A stretch of 64,000 bases of DNA from positions 36,463-100,462 of the forward strand of contig NZ_BNBY01000016.1 of the NCBI RefSeq assembly GCF_014656195.1. The letters run 5' to 3'. This document shows positions 51,512 to 59,859 of this stretch, piece after piece (the stretch's first letter is position 1; each line of letters starts with the position of its first letter). The notes beneath the pieces were generated by a model. The model had not been told where the DNA came from, did no database searches, and worked only from the letters and a program-made list of their open reading frames with translations. The translations under genes and the position numbers were made by a program. The stretch is from Kitasatospora xanthocidica (lineage in GTDB: Bacteria; Actinomycetota; Actinomycetes; Streptomycetales; Streptomycetaceae).

Positions 51512-52455
51512 TTGCGGTACAGCCCGTCCTCGCCGAAGGCGTGTGCCAGCTTGTTGGCGCCCCAGATGAGCAGCAGCGAGACCACGCTCTTGAAGAGCCC
51601 GGCCGCCGCGCCGTAGCTGTAGCCGCCGGTGGCGATGCCGTAGTAGAAGGAGAAGGTGTCCAGGACGTCCGCGGCCTCGTGGCCGACGGCGTCGCGCTGG
51701 ACCAGGAACTGCTCGAACCCGACGGACAGGGCGTTGCCGAGCCGCAGGACCAGCATCAGCACGATCACCCCGCGCAGGCCGGGAAGCGTGATGTGCCACA
51801 TCCGTCGCATCCGCCCGGCGCCGTCGGCGGCCGCGGCCTCGTACAGCTCGCTGTTGATCGCGCTCAGCGCGGCGAGGAAGACGATGATCCCCCAGCCCGC
51901 CTCCTTCCAGACCGCCTGGGAGGTGACCAGCAGCGCGAAGGTGTCCGGGTTGGTCATGATGTCCCACGTGCTGATGTCGTGCTGGCGCAGGAACTGGTTG
52001 AGTATGCCGGCGCCGCCGAGCATCTGCTGGAAGATCGTGATCGCCAGCACCCACGAGAAGAAGTGCGGCAGGTAGACCACGGACTGGAAGAAGTTGCGGA
52101 TCCGCTCGCTGATCACCGAGTTGAGCAGCAGGGCCAGGGCGATGGGGATCGGGAAGAAGAGGATCAGCTGGACGAAGCTGAGGTAGAGGGTGTTCTGCAG
52201 CGAGGCCCAGAACGCCGGGTCGCCCAGCAGCTGCTGGAACTGGTCGAAGCCGACCCATTCGCTGTGCCAGACCCCGACCAGCGGGTCGTACTCCTGGAAG
52301 GCGGTGACGATGCCGAACAGCGGCACGTAGTTGAACACCAGGAGCAGGACGACCGCGGGGACCGTCATCAGCAGGAGGGACTTGTCGCGCCGCAGCCTGG
52401 TCCGCCAGTTGAGCCGTGCGGGGCCGGCTGGGCGCTTCGGGGCCGCGGTGCTCAC
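51508..52455 (-). CDS. sugar ABC importer permease, LplB/MalF type
   Basis: A 315-residue permease with six helices: LLLMTVPAVVLLLVFNYVPL opens the membrane part, and the EAA loop is ELYEAAAADGAGRMRRMW followed by HITLPGLRG. It ends GANKLAHAFGEDGLYRK as LplB-type permeases do. GTG 52455 overlaps the binding-protein stop by four bases (GTGA), which decides the start over a longer frame reaching 52497. It is translationally coupled on both sides. Confidence 0.93.
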   Translation of the reverse strand: MSTAAPKRPAGPARLNWRTRLRRDKSLLLMTVPAVVLLLVFNYVPLFGIVTAFQEYDPLVGVWHSEWVGFDQFQQLLGDPAFWASLQNTLYLSFVQLILFFPIPIALALLLNSVISERIRNFFQSVVYLPHFFSWVLAITIFQQMLGGAGILNQFLRQHDISTWDIMTNPDTFALLVTSQAVWKEAGWGIIVFLAALSAINSELYEAAAADGAGRMRRMWHITLPGLRGVIVLMLVLRLGNALSVGFEQFLVQRDAVGHEAADVLDTFSFYYGIATGGYSYGAAAGLFKSVVSLLLIWGANKLAHAFGEDGLYRK

Positions 52456-54134
52456 TGGCCGGTGCCGTACTTGTTGAGGACGTTGTCGGTCATCCACTGC
52501 TTGAGCCGCTCACCGGGGCCGGATCGCCAGCTGGAGATGGCGTCCTGCACGTCGGAGACCTTCTTCTTGCCGTGGTAGCAGTCCTTGATGGTGTCGTTGA
52601 CGTTCTGTGCGGCCGCTGCCGAGGCGATGGCCTGCGGCATGCTGAGGTTCATGCCCCAGAAGGGCGGCTTGGTGAGGTACTTGACGTTGGCGGCCGACCA
52701 GCCCGCGTAGTCCCTGGTGGTCTGCTCGCCGCCCGGGTTGCTGGTCACGGAGGGGGCGGCGGCCAGGAACTGGTAGCTCGTCACCTGGACGTCCTTCTTC
52801 CCCTCCTCCGTGAAGGTCGGCATGCCGTTCACCCGGGTGTGGTGGACGCCCTCGACGCCGAAGTTGACCATGGTGTACTCGGCCGTGCCGTAGGGGGCGG
52901 CGAGGTAGTTCGCGACGGAGAGCAGTTCCTGGATCTGCTCCGGCTTCAGACTGGCGTTGAGGTAGCTGATCATGCTGGCGGCGGCGCCCATGTAGATCAC
53001 CGGCGTGCCCTTGCCGTCGGCCGTGATGGCGTTGAACGCGCCGCGCCGGTAGTTCGGGTCCGCGGCGGTGCCGGACTGGTGGTCGGCCAGGTTCCAGGCG
53101 CCCAGTCCGCCGCCTCCGATGAGCGTCTTGCCGCTGTAGAAGCGGGTGGACCCGTTGGAGACGTCACCGGCGAGCGCGTCCGGGTGCATGTAGCCCGAGG
53201 CGGCCAGGCGGTTGTGCCAGTCGAGGGCCTCCAGGAACTCCTGGGTCTCGAACGGGTGGACCAGCTTGCCGTTGTCGACCTTCCAGTTCATCGGAACGCC
53301 CCAGGCGAACTGGAGGTAGGTCCACACGTCGTCGAAGGCCCACACGCCCCGCTTGCCGTCGGTCAGCTCCTTGCCGATGTTCATCAGGTCGTCGGCGGAC
53401 TTGACCTGGTCGGCGGTGATGCCGCGGGCCTCGAGGATGTCCCGGCGGTAGAAGGTGGCGCCGGGGATGCCGAAGCTGGTGGAGAAGCAGGGGATCCCGT
53501 AGAGCTTGTCGCCCCAGACACCGTGCTGCCAGGCACCGGTGGGCAGGGCGGCCAGGTTGGGGTACTTCTTGATGTTGTCGCCGGACAGGTAGGGGGTCAG
53601 GTCCGCGAGCTGGGTGCCGACCAGCCCACCGGTGTTGAAGTTGGCGTTCAACCAGGCCGGCAGGTTGATCCAGTCCGGCAGCTTCTTGGCGGCGGTCATC
53701 GTCGGGATGATGGTGCTGTAGTTGATGCCGTCCGTCGGTTTGACGGACAGCTCGACCCCGAGCGCCTTGTTCATCGCCTCGTAGAAGGAGTTGCCGGTCG
53801 GTGGGGCCGTGCCCCACAGCGGGGTGACCGCCGTATAGCTGCCGCCCTTTCCCGGAACGCCGGAGACGCTGGTGGGCGGGGAGGCCGGGTAGGAGAGGTA
53901 GGCCGGGTCGGTCGCGGCGTCGCCTGTGCCCTGTACGGAGGCTATGTCCGGCTTGACCGCGTTGGTGCTGGGTACGTAGGTCGGGAGGGCGGCCTTGAGG
54001 CCTTCCTTGGTGTTCGCCGCGGCCTTCTTGCCCGAGCCGCCTCCGCAGGCGGACAGCAGGGGTGCCATCGCGGCGGCTCCCGCGACCGTCGCGGCGGTGG
54101 TCAGGAAGCTCCTTCGGTTCAACCCGGATCTCAT
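52452..54134 (-). CDS. oligosaccharide-binding lipoprotein, Tat-type signal (LplA-like)
   Basis: A 560-residue binding protein, long as in the LplA/YtcQ group. The signal has a twin-arginine stretch LNRRSFLTTAA and a lipobox LLSACGG (Cys near residue 30), so it should be exported folded and then lipidated. Inside are VELSVKPTDGINYSTIIPTM, WINLPAWLNANF and GIPCFSTSFGIPGATFYRRD. It is the first gene of the leftward operon. A promoter and an operator-like palindrome lie upstream. It probably captures xyloglucan or other branched oligosaccharides. Confidence 0.92.
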   Translation of the reverse strand: MRSGLNRRSFLTTAATVAGAAAMAPLLSACGGGSGKKAAANTKEGLKAALPTYVPSTNAVKPDIASVQGTGDAATDPAYLSYPASPPTSVSGVPGKGGSYTAVTPLWGTAPPTGNSFYEAMNKALGVELSVKPTDGINYSTIIPTMTAAKKLPDWINLPAWLNANFNTGGLVGTQLADLTPYLSGDNIKKYPNLAALPTGAWQHGVWGDKLYGIPCFSTSFGIPGATFYRRDILEARGITADQVKSADDLMNIGKELTDGKRGVWAFDDVWTYLQFAWGVPMNWKVDNGKLVHPFETQEFLEALDWHNRLAASGYMHPDALAGDVSNGSTRFYSGKTLIGGGGLGAWNLADHQSGTAADPNYRRGAFNAITADGKGTPVIYMGAAASMISYLNASLKPEQIQELLSVANYLAAPYGTAEYTMVNFGVEGVHHTRVNGMPTFTEEGKKDVQVTSYQFLAAAPSVTSNPGGEQTTRDYAGWSAANVKYLTKPPFWGMNLSMPQAIASAAAAQNVNDTIKDCYHGKKKVSDVQDAISSWRSGPGERLKQWMTDNVLNKYGTGQ

Positions 54135-54170
54135 GGTGGCGTAGCCCCTCTCCGTCGAAGCGCGGTCCAA

Positions 54171-54218
54171 GCGTCGAGGCATCGAAGCGTCGAGGCGTCG
54201 AGGCGTCAAGGCGTCGAA
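54171..54218. repeat. six tandem octamers beside the operator
   Basis: Units GCGTCGAG, GCATCGAA, GCGTCGAG, GCGTCGAG, GCGTCAAG and GCGTCGAA follow without gaps and run into the palindrome at 54214-54227. They lie in the predicted leader of the binding-protein mRNA. Confidence 0.85.
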
Positions 54219-54227
54219 GCGCTTGAA
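54214..54227. promoter_or_regulatory. LacI-type operator, leftward operon
   Basis: TCGAAGCGCTTGAA, symmetric at 5 of 7 positions, about 10 bases downstream of the -10 of the leftward promoter. Confidence 0.6.
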
Positions 54228-54237
54228 TGTTTCGGCG

Positions 54238-54266
54238 AGACTAACGACGCGTTTCCGGTTGAGCAA
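54238..54266 (-). promoter_or_regulatory. promoter of the leftward operon
   Basis: TTGCTC (54266-54261), 17 bases, TAGTCT (54243-54238). The leader would be about 95 bases and include the octamer array. Confidence 0.5.
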
Positions 54267-54305
54267 GAGGCTGAACAAATGCAAAATCGTTTGTGTCATG
54301 GGGAG

Positions 54306-54334
54306 TTGACAGGCCAGTCGGGGCGTGCCAGCGT
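54306..54334 (+). promoter_or_regulatory. promoter of the rightward operon
   Basis: Perfect -35 TTGACA, 17 bases, weak -10 CAGCGT. Its end touches the palindrome at 54334-54347. Confidence 0.5.
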
Positions 54335-54347
54335 CGAAACGCTTCGA
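54334..54347. promoter_or_regulatory. LacI-type operator, rightward operon
   Basis: TCGAAACGCTTCGA, symmetric at 6 of 7 positions, placed at the predicted transcription start of the GH3 operon. It is related to the sites at 54214 and 30558. Confidence 0.65.
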
Positions 54348-54389
54348 TCATCCGGTCGCCGAGCCGAGCCCGCCCGAAGGGTGTTCCAC

Positions 54390-57245
54390 GTGAGTTCCGT
54401 GCCCGTGTCCGCTGCCGGCCTGCCCGGCTTCCGCAATCCCACGCTCGCCCTGCGGGAGCGTGTCGACGACCTGCTCGACCGGCTGACGCCCGACGAGCGG
54501 CTCGCGATGCTGCACCAGTACGCGCCGGCCGTGCCGCGCCTCGGTGTCGGCCCGTTCCGCACCGGCAGCGAGGGCCTGCACGGCGTCTCCTGGCTCGGCG
54601 TGGCGACGGTCTTCCCGCAGGCCGTCGGCCTCGGCGCCAGCTGGGACGAGGACCTGGTGCGCGGCGTGGCCGAGGCGGTCTCGACCGAGCTGAGGGCCTT
54701 CCACTACCACCGCCCGCCGGCGGTCGGCAGCCCCGAGCGCGGGGCCAACTCCCTGCAGGCCTGGGCCCCCGTGCTCAACCTGCTGCGCGATCCGCGCTGG
54801 GGGCGCAACGAGGAGGGCTACTCCGAGGACCCGCTGCACACCGCGCGGGTCGGCGAGGCGTTCTGCCGCGGCCTGTCCGGCGACCACCCGGACTACCTGC
54901 GCACCGCGCCGGTGCTCAAGCACTTCCTCGCCTACAACAACGAGGACGACCGCTGCACCACCTCCTCCGGACTGCGCCCGCGCGTCCTCCAGGAGTACGA
55001 CCTCGCCGCCTTCCGCCCCGTCGTCGCCGCCGGCGTCGCGACCGGCGCGATGGCCGCCTACAACCTCGTCAACGGCCGCCCCTGCCACGTCAGTCCGCTG
55101 ATCGAGGCGGAGCTGCGCCGCTGGGCCCAGCCGACGGGCCGCGAGCTGTTCGTGGTCAGCGACGCCGAGGCCCCCTCCAACCTGGTCGACCCGGAGCACT
55201 ACTACGACGACCACGCCGAGTCCCACGCCGCGGCGCTCAAGGCCGGCATCGACAGCTTCACCGACCACGGCGAGGACAGCGCCACGGTGATCGGCCGACT
55301 GCGCGAGGCGCTGGACCGCGGCCTGATCGACCAGGTCGACGTGGACCGCGCCATCCGGCGGCAGCTGGAACTGCGCTTCCGCCTCGGCGAGTTCGACCCC
55401 GAGCTGGACCCGTACGCCGCCATCGGCCCGGAGGTGATCGACTGCGCCGAGCACCGTGTGCTGGCCCGGCACGCCGTGGCCGAGTCGACGGTCCTGCTCA
55501 AGAACGAGGGCCTGCTGCCGCTCGACCCCGCCCGCACGCCGCGGATCGCCGTCATCGGCCCGCTCGCCGACACCCTCTTCGAGGACTGGTACAGCGGCAC
55601 CATGCCGTACCAGGTCGGCGTCGCCACCGGCCTCGGCGCGGCCCTCGCCCCGCACGGCGGCGAGATCGTCCGAGTGGAGGGCTGCGACCGGATCGCCCTG
55701 CGCTCGCGCACCACCGGTGACCTGCTCGGCAAGACCTCCTTCGACGTGACCGACTGGGGCGCCGGCGCCTCCACGCTGCGCGCCGCCGACACCGGCCACT
55801 ACCTGACCCTCCAGGACGACGACGGCCTGGCCGCCGACCAGGACGTCATCAAGGCCTGGTTCGTCAAGGAGACCTTCCGGCTCGAACCGGCCGGCGCGGA
55901 CACCGTCCTGCTCCGCAACGTGTTCACCGGACGGTACGCCGCCGTGGACCCGACCGACGGCCGGGTGACCGTCACCGCCGAGACCGCCGACGAGGCCGAG
56001 CGCTGGCAGCGCGAGCTGGTGCGCGACGGCATCGCCGAGGCGCGCGAAGCCGCCGCGACGGCGGACACCGCCGTCGTCGTCCTCGGGAACCATCCGTTGA
56101 TCAACGGCCGCGAGACCGAGGACCGCGCCGACATCGACCTGCCCGAGGGCCAGGAGGCGCTGCTGCGCGCCGTCGCCGAAGCCCGCCCGGAGACGGCACT
56201 GGTGCTGATGAGCAGCTACCCGTTCGCCGTCGACTGGGCCGCAGAACACCTGCCCGCCGTGGTGTGGACCTCCCACGGCGGGCAGGAAACAGGCCACGCG
56301 CTGGCCGCCGTCCTGCTCGGCGAGGCCGAGCCCGCCGGCCGCCTGCCGCAGACCTGGTACCGCGGCGACGACCCGCTGCCCGCCCCGCTCGACTACGACA
56401 TCATCAAGGCCGGGTGGACCTACCAGTACCACCGGGGCGCCACCCTCTACCCCTTCGGCCACGGGCTGTCCTACACCGACGTCGCCTACCGGGACCCGCG
56501 GCTGTCGCAACCGTCGATCGGCCCGGACGGCGCGGTCGACCTCACCGTCACCGTGGAGAACCGCGGCCGGCGCGCCGGCAGCGACGTCGTCCAGGTCTAC
56601 GTCCGCGCCCTGGACGCCCGCTACGAGGCGCCCCGGCTGCGCCTGGCCGACTTCCGCAAGGTCCGCCTGGAGCCGGGGGAGAGCCGCGAGCTGACGTTCC
56701 GGCTGCCGGCCGAGCGGTTCGCCCACTGGGACGTCGCCACGGGCGCCTTCGCCGTCGACCCCGGCGGCCACGAGGTCGTCGTGGCGAGGTCGGCCGAGGA
56801 CGAGGTCCTCGTCGTGCCGCTCACCGTGACGGGGGCGGCGCCGGCCCCCCGTGCCGTCGTCGGACGGACCGTCCGGGCCGTCGACTTCGACGACCACACC
56901 GACATCACCATCGTCGACGCCACCCGCGCCGACGGTGACGCCGTCACCCCCACCGACCCCGGGCAGCCCGCGACGCTGCTGTTCCGCGAGGTCGACCTCT
57001 CCGGCGCCGTCCGGGTCGAGGTCGAGACCGCCCGCGAGGGCGGGAAGACGGGACCGGCCCGGCTCGACGTCCGGGCCGACGGGCGGGTGGTGGCCGAGGT
57101 CGAGGTGCCCGTGACCGGTGACGTCTACGCCTGGACGACGGTCACCGCCGACCTCGCCGCCCCGCTCGACGGCGTGCACGACCTGAGCCTGACCCTGCAC
57201 GGCGACTACCGGCTCTCCGCCTTCCGGTTCGGTGCGGCCGGCTGA
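54390..57245 (+). CDS. GH3 beta-glucosidase/xylosidase with insert and C-terminal binding-like module
   Basis: A 951-residue enzyme, longer than a basic GH3. The barrel contains GSEGLHGVSW, VLKHFLAYNNEDDRC (conserved KHF) and nucleophile D258 in VVSDAEAPSNL. The second domain starts near residue 365 (ESTVLLKNEGLLPL), interrupted at about 430-545 by a beta-trefoil-like insert (STLRAADTGHYLTLQDDDGL, VFTGRYAAVDP). A fibronectin-III domain follows (GRRAGSDVVQVYV). The last 120 residues (RAVDFDDHTDITI to SAFRFG) resemble a CBM6-type sandwich. GTG 54390 has GAAGGG upstream; the open frame extends far upstream without support. No signal peptide, so it acts on imported sugars. Confidence 0.9.
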   Translation: MSSVPVSAAGLPGFRNPTLALRERVDDLLDRLTPDERLAMLHQYAPAVPRLGVGPFRTGSEGLHGVSWLGVATVFPQAVGLGASWDEDLVRGVAEAVSTELRAFHYHRPPAVGSPERGANSLQAWAPVLNLLRDPRWGRNEEGYSEDPLHTARVGEAFCRGLSGDHPDYLRTAPVLKHFLAYNNEDDRCTTSSGLRPRVLQEYDLAAFRPVVAAGVATGAMAAYNLVNGRPCHVSPLIEAELRRWAQPTGRELFVVSDAEAPSNLVDPEHYYDDHAESHAAALKAGIDSFTDHGEDSATVIGRLREALDRGLIDQVDVDRAIRRQLELRFRLGEFDPELDPYAAIGPEVIDCAEHRVLARHAVAESTVLLKNEGLLPLDPARTPRIAVIGPLADTLFEDWYSGTMPYQVGVATGLGAALAPHGGEIVRVEGCDRIALRSRTTGDLLGKTSFDVTDWGAGASTLRAADTGHYLTLQDDDGLAADQDVIKAWFVKETFRLEPAGADTVLLRNVFTGRYAAVDPTDGRVTVTAETADEAERWQRELVRDGIAEAREAAATADTAVVVLGNHPLINGRETEDRADIDLPEGQEALLRAVAEARPETALVLMSSYPFAVDWAAEHLPAVVWTSHGGQETGHALAAVLLGEAEPAGRLPQTWYRGDDPLPAPLDYDIIKAGWTYQYHRGATLYPFGHGLSYTDVAYRDPRLSQPSIGPDGAVDLTVTVENRGRRAGSDVVQVYVRALDARYEAPRLRLADFRKVRLEPGESRELTFRLPAERFAHWDVATGAFAVDPGGHEVVVARSAEDEVLVVPLTVTGAAPAPRAVVGRTVRAVDFDDHTDITIVDATRADGDAVTPTDPGQPATLLFREVDLSGAVRVEVETAREGGKTGPARLDVRADGRVVAEVEVPVTGDVYAWTTVTADLAAPLDGVHDLSLTLHGDYRLSAFRFGAAG

Positions 57246-57445
57246 GGCCTCCCGCCCCACAGGCCGGCGGCCCGTCCTGAGGGAAGACGGGCCGCCACCC
57301 GTTCCAGCCCGGCTCACCGCCCGGGCGATCCCGCCCGCCACCTGGGCGCCGACCCGCAGTCACCAGCCGCCCGGAGGCGGCCCGCATGTCACTGCTCACA
57401 CCCCACCACCTGACCTCGAACTCGCAGCACCCGGAGGAATCCCCC

Positions 57446-58429
57446 ATGCCCGTCACCGACTTCGGTGCCGACGAAGTCGCCGGCCACCGGCCCGAGTCGA
57501 CCGCCCCGCAGGACTTCGACGCATTCTGGGAACGGACCCTCGCCGAAGCCCGCTCCCACGGCGGCGCGGTCAAGGCCGAACGCGTCACCGAGCGGTACGG
57601 ACTGCGCACCGTGGAGGTCGACGACGTACGGTTCCCCGGCTGGAACGGCGAGCCGGTGGCCGCCTGGCTGCTGCGCCCGCGCGGCGCGGAAGGCCCGTTG
57701 CCCGTCGTCGTCACCTACCTGGGCTACAGCGGCGGCCGCGGAGTGCCCACCGAGCACCTGTTCTGGTCCGCCGCCGGCTATGCCCAGCTCGTCGTCGACA
57801 GCCGGGGCCAGGGCCACGACACCCCGGACCGGGGCATGGGCGACGGCACCCAGTGGGTCGGGGGCTTCATGACCAAGGGCATCGACTCCCCCGAGAACCA
57901 CTACTACCGGCGGCTGATGACCGACTGCGTGCGCGCCGTCGACGCCGTCGCGCAGCTGCCCGGCCTGGACGCCGGCCGGATCGTCGTGGCCGGCGGCAGC
58001 CAGGGCGGGGGACTGGCCCTCGCCGTCGCCGGGCTCAGCGGGGACCGGGTGGCCGCCGTGATGCCGGACGTCCCGTTCCTGTGCCACTACCGCGAGGGTG
58101 CGCAGACCTCCCTCGACGGTCCGTACCAGGAGCTCGTCAGCTACCTGCGCTGGCACAGTCGGGAGCGCGTGCAGCCGGCCTTCGCCACCCTCGCCTACTT
58201 CGACGGCGTCCACTTCGCCCAGCGGGCCACCGCTCCGGCCCTGTTCAGCGTCGGCCTGATGGACCCGGTCTGCCCACCCCGGACGGTCTACGCCGCCTTC
58301 AACCACTACGCGGGCGAGGACCGCACCATGACGGTGTGGCCGTTCGCCGACCACGCCGGCGGCTGCGGCTCCAACCCGCCCGTCCAGCTGGCCTGGCTGC
58401 GCGAGCGCGGGCTGGCACCGCAGCTGTGA
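57446..58429 (+). CDS. CE7 acetyl xylan esterase/cephalosporin-C deacetylase
   Basis: A 327-residue cytoplasmic alpha/beta hydrolase of carbohydrate esterase family 7. The nucleophile Ser is in VAGGSQGGG, the acid Asp in SVGLMDPVCPP and the His in FADHAGG; the RGQG motif (DSRGQGHDTPD) is diagnostic for CE7. ATG 57446 with GGAGGA is preferred to an upstream frame from 57386. It removes acetyl groups from imported xylo- or xyloglucan oligosaccharides. Its stop overlaps the GH1 start (GTGA). Confidence 0.94.
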   Translation: MPVTDFGADEVAGHRPESTAPQDFDAFWERTLAEARSHGGAVKAERVTERYGLRTVEVDDVRFPGWNGEPVAAWLLRPRGAEGPLPVVVTYLGYSGGRGVPTEHLFWSAAGYAQLVVDSRGQGHDTPDRGMGDGTQWVGGFMTKGIDSPENHYYRRLMTDCVRAVDAVAQLPGLDAGRIVVAGGSQGGGLALAVAGLSGDRVAAVMPDVPFLCHYREGAQTSLDGPYQELVSYLRWHSRERVQPAFATLAYFDGVHFAQRATAPALFSVGLMDPVCPPRTVYAAFNHYAGEDRTMTVWPFADHAGGCGSNPPVQLAWLRERGLAPQL

Positions 58430-59859
58430 GCGCCGTGCCCTCCGGCGCCGGGACACCCGTGAGCTCCCAGGCCTTCCCGGAGCTGCCGCCCGGGTTCCGC
58501 TTCGGCGCGGCCACCGCGGCCTACCAGATCGAGGGCGCCCACGACGAGGACGGCCGGGGCCCGTCGATCTGGGACACCTACAGCCACACCCCGGGCCGCA
58601 CCCTCGGCGGCGCCACCGGCGACACCGCCTGCGACCACTACCACCGCTACCCGGAGGACGTCGCCCTGCTCCGCGGGCTCGGCGTCGACGGCTACCGCTT
58701 CTCGATCTCCTGGTCGCGCCTGCTGCCGCAGGGCACCGGCCCGGTCAACCACAAGGGCCTCGACTTCTACGACCGGCTGCTCGACGAACTGCTGGCCACC
58801 GGGATCGCGCCCGCCGCCACCCTGTACCACTGGGACCTGCCGCAGGCCCTGGAGGACCGGGGCGGCTGGCGGGTACGGGAGACCGCCGAGGCCTTCGCCG
58901 AGTACGCGGCCGTCGCCGCCGAACGGTACGGGGACCGGGTCGAGCGCTGGATCACCCTGAACGAGCCGTTCTGCACCGCCTTCGTCGGCTACTCCGAGGG
59001 CCGCCACGCGCCCGGCGCCCGCGAGGGCCGAGGAGCGCTGGCCGCCGCCCACCACCTGCTGGTCGGCCACGGCCTGGCGGTCCGGGAGCTGCGCGACGCC
59101 GGCGCCCGCGAGGTCGGCATCACGCTCAACCTCGACCGCCTGCACGCCGCCTCCGACCGGCCCGAGGACCTCGCCGCCCTGCGCCGGGCCGAAGTCCTGC
59201 ACAACGAGGTCTGGACCGAGCCGCTGTTCGCCGGGCGCTACCCCGCGCACGAGGGCGAGACCTGGGCGGGCCTGGCCGACGGTCCCTGGCGCCGCCCGGG
59301 GGACCTGGAGACGATCGGCGCGCCGCTGGACTTCGTCGGCATCAACTTCTACCGCCCGGTCACCGTCGAGGCCGCCCCGCACCGTGAGGACGACCTCGAA
59401 CTGCGCACCGCCACGGACATCGGCGTCGCCGAGCCGAACCCGTACGGCACCCGGCTCACCACCATGGGCTGGCCCGTGGTTCCGTCCGCCTTCACCGAGC
59501 TGCTCGTCGGTCTGGACGCCCGCTACCCGGAGCTGCCGCCGGTCTGGATCACCGAGAACGGCTCCGCCGAGGCCGACAGCCTCACCCCCGACGGCCGGGT
59601 GCACGACGCCGAACGGATCGACTACCTGGCCGGCCACCTCGCCGCCGTCGCGGACGCGATCGCGGCCGGGGTCGACGTGCGCGGCTACTACGTGTGGTCC
59701 CTGCTGGACAACTTCGAGTGGGCCCGGGGCTACGAGCAGCGCTTCGGCCTCGTCCGCGTCGACTACGAAACCCTGACCCGAACGCCCAAGGACAGCTACC
59801 ACTGGTACCGGGGCCTGATCACCGCGCACCGCGCGCGGACGGAGGAACCTGCCCGATGA
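58426..59859 (+). CDS. GH1 beta-glucosidase
   Basis: A 477-residue GH1 enzyme. FRFGAATAAYQIEGAHDEDG opens the barrel, acid/base E180 is in TLNEPF and nucleophile E377 in ITENGS; the WSLLDNFEWARGY motif binds the sugar. The GTG at 58426 overlaps the esterase stop by four bases; GTG 58435 or 58459 are alternative starts. Cytoplasmic. It cleaves terminal beta-glucose from cello- or xyloglucan oligosaccharides after alpha-xylose removal. The stop overlaps the GH31 start (ATGA). Confidence 0.95.
   Translation: MSAVPSGAGTPVSSQAFPELPPGFRFGAATAAYQIEGAHDEDGRGPSIWDTYSHTPGRTLGGATGDTACDHYHRYPEDVALLRGLGVDGYRFSISWSRLLPQGTGPVNHKGLDFYDRLLDELLATGIAPAATLYHWDLPQALEDRGGWRVRETAEAFAEYAAVAAERYGDRVERWITLNEPFCTAFVGYSEGRHAPGAREGRGALAAAHHLLVGHGLAVRELRDAGAREVGITLNLDRLHAASDRPEDLAALRRAEVLHNEVWTEPLFAGRYPAHEGETWAGLADGPWRRPGDLETIGAPLDFVGINFYRPVTVEAAPHREDDLELRTATDIGVAEPNPYGTRLTTMGWPVVPSAFTELLVGLDARYPELPPVWITENGSAEADSLTPDGRVHDAERIDYLAGHLAAVADAIAAGVDVRGYYVWSLLDNFEWARGYEQRFGLVRVDYETLTRTPKDSYHWYRGLITAHRARTEEPAR

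Noticed and set aside
54171..54218. Octamer array as a CRISPR array
   Set aside because: The repeats are eight bases with no spacers.
52416..54389. Plus-strand extension of the GH3 frame upstream to 52416
   Set aside because: It covers the antisense of the binding-protein gene; GH3 homology and a ribosome site start at 54390.
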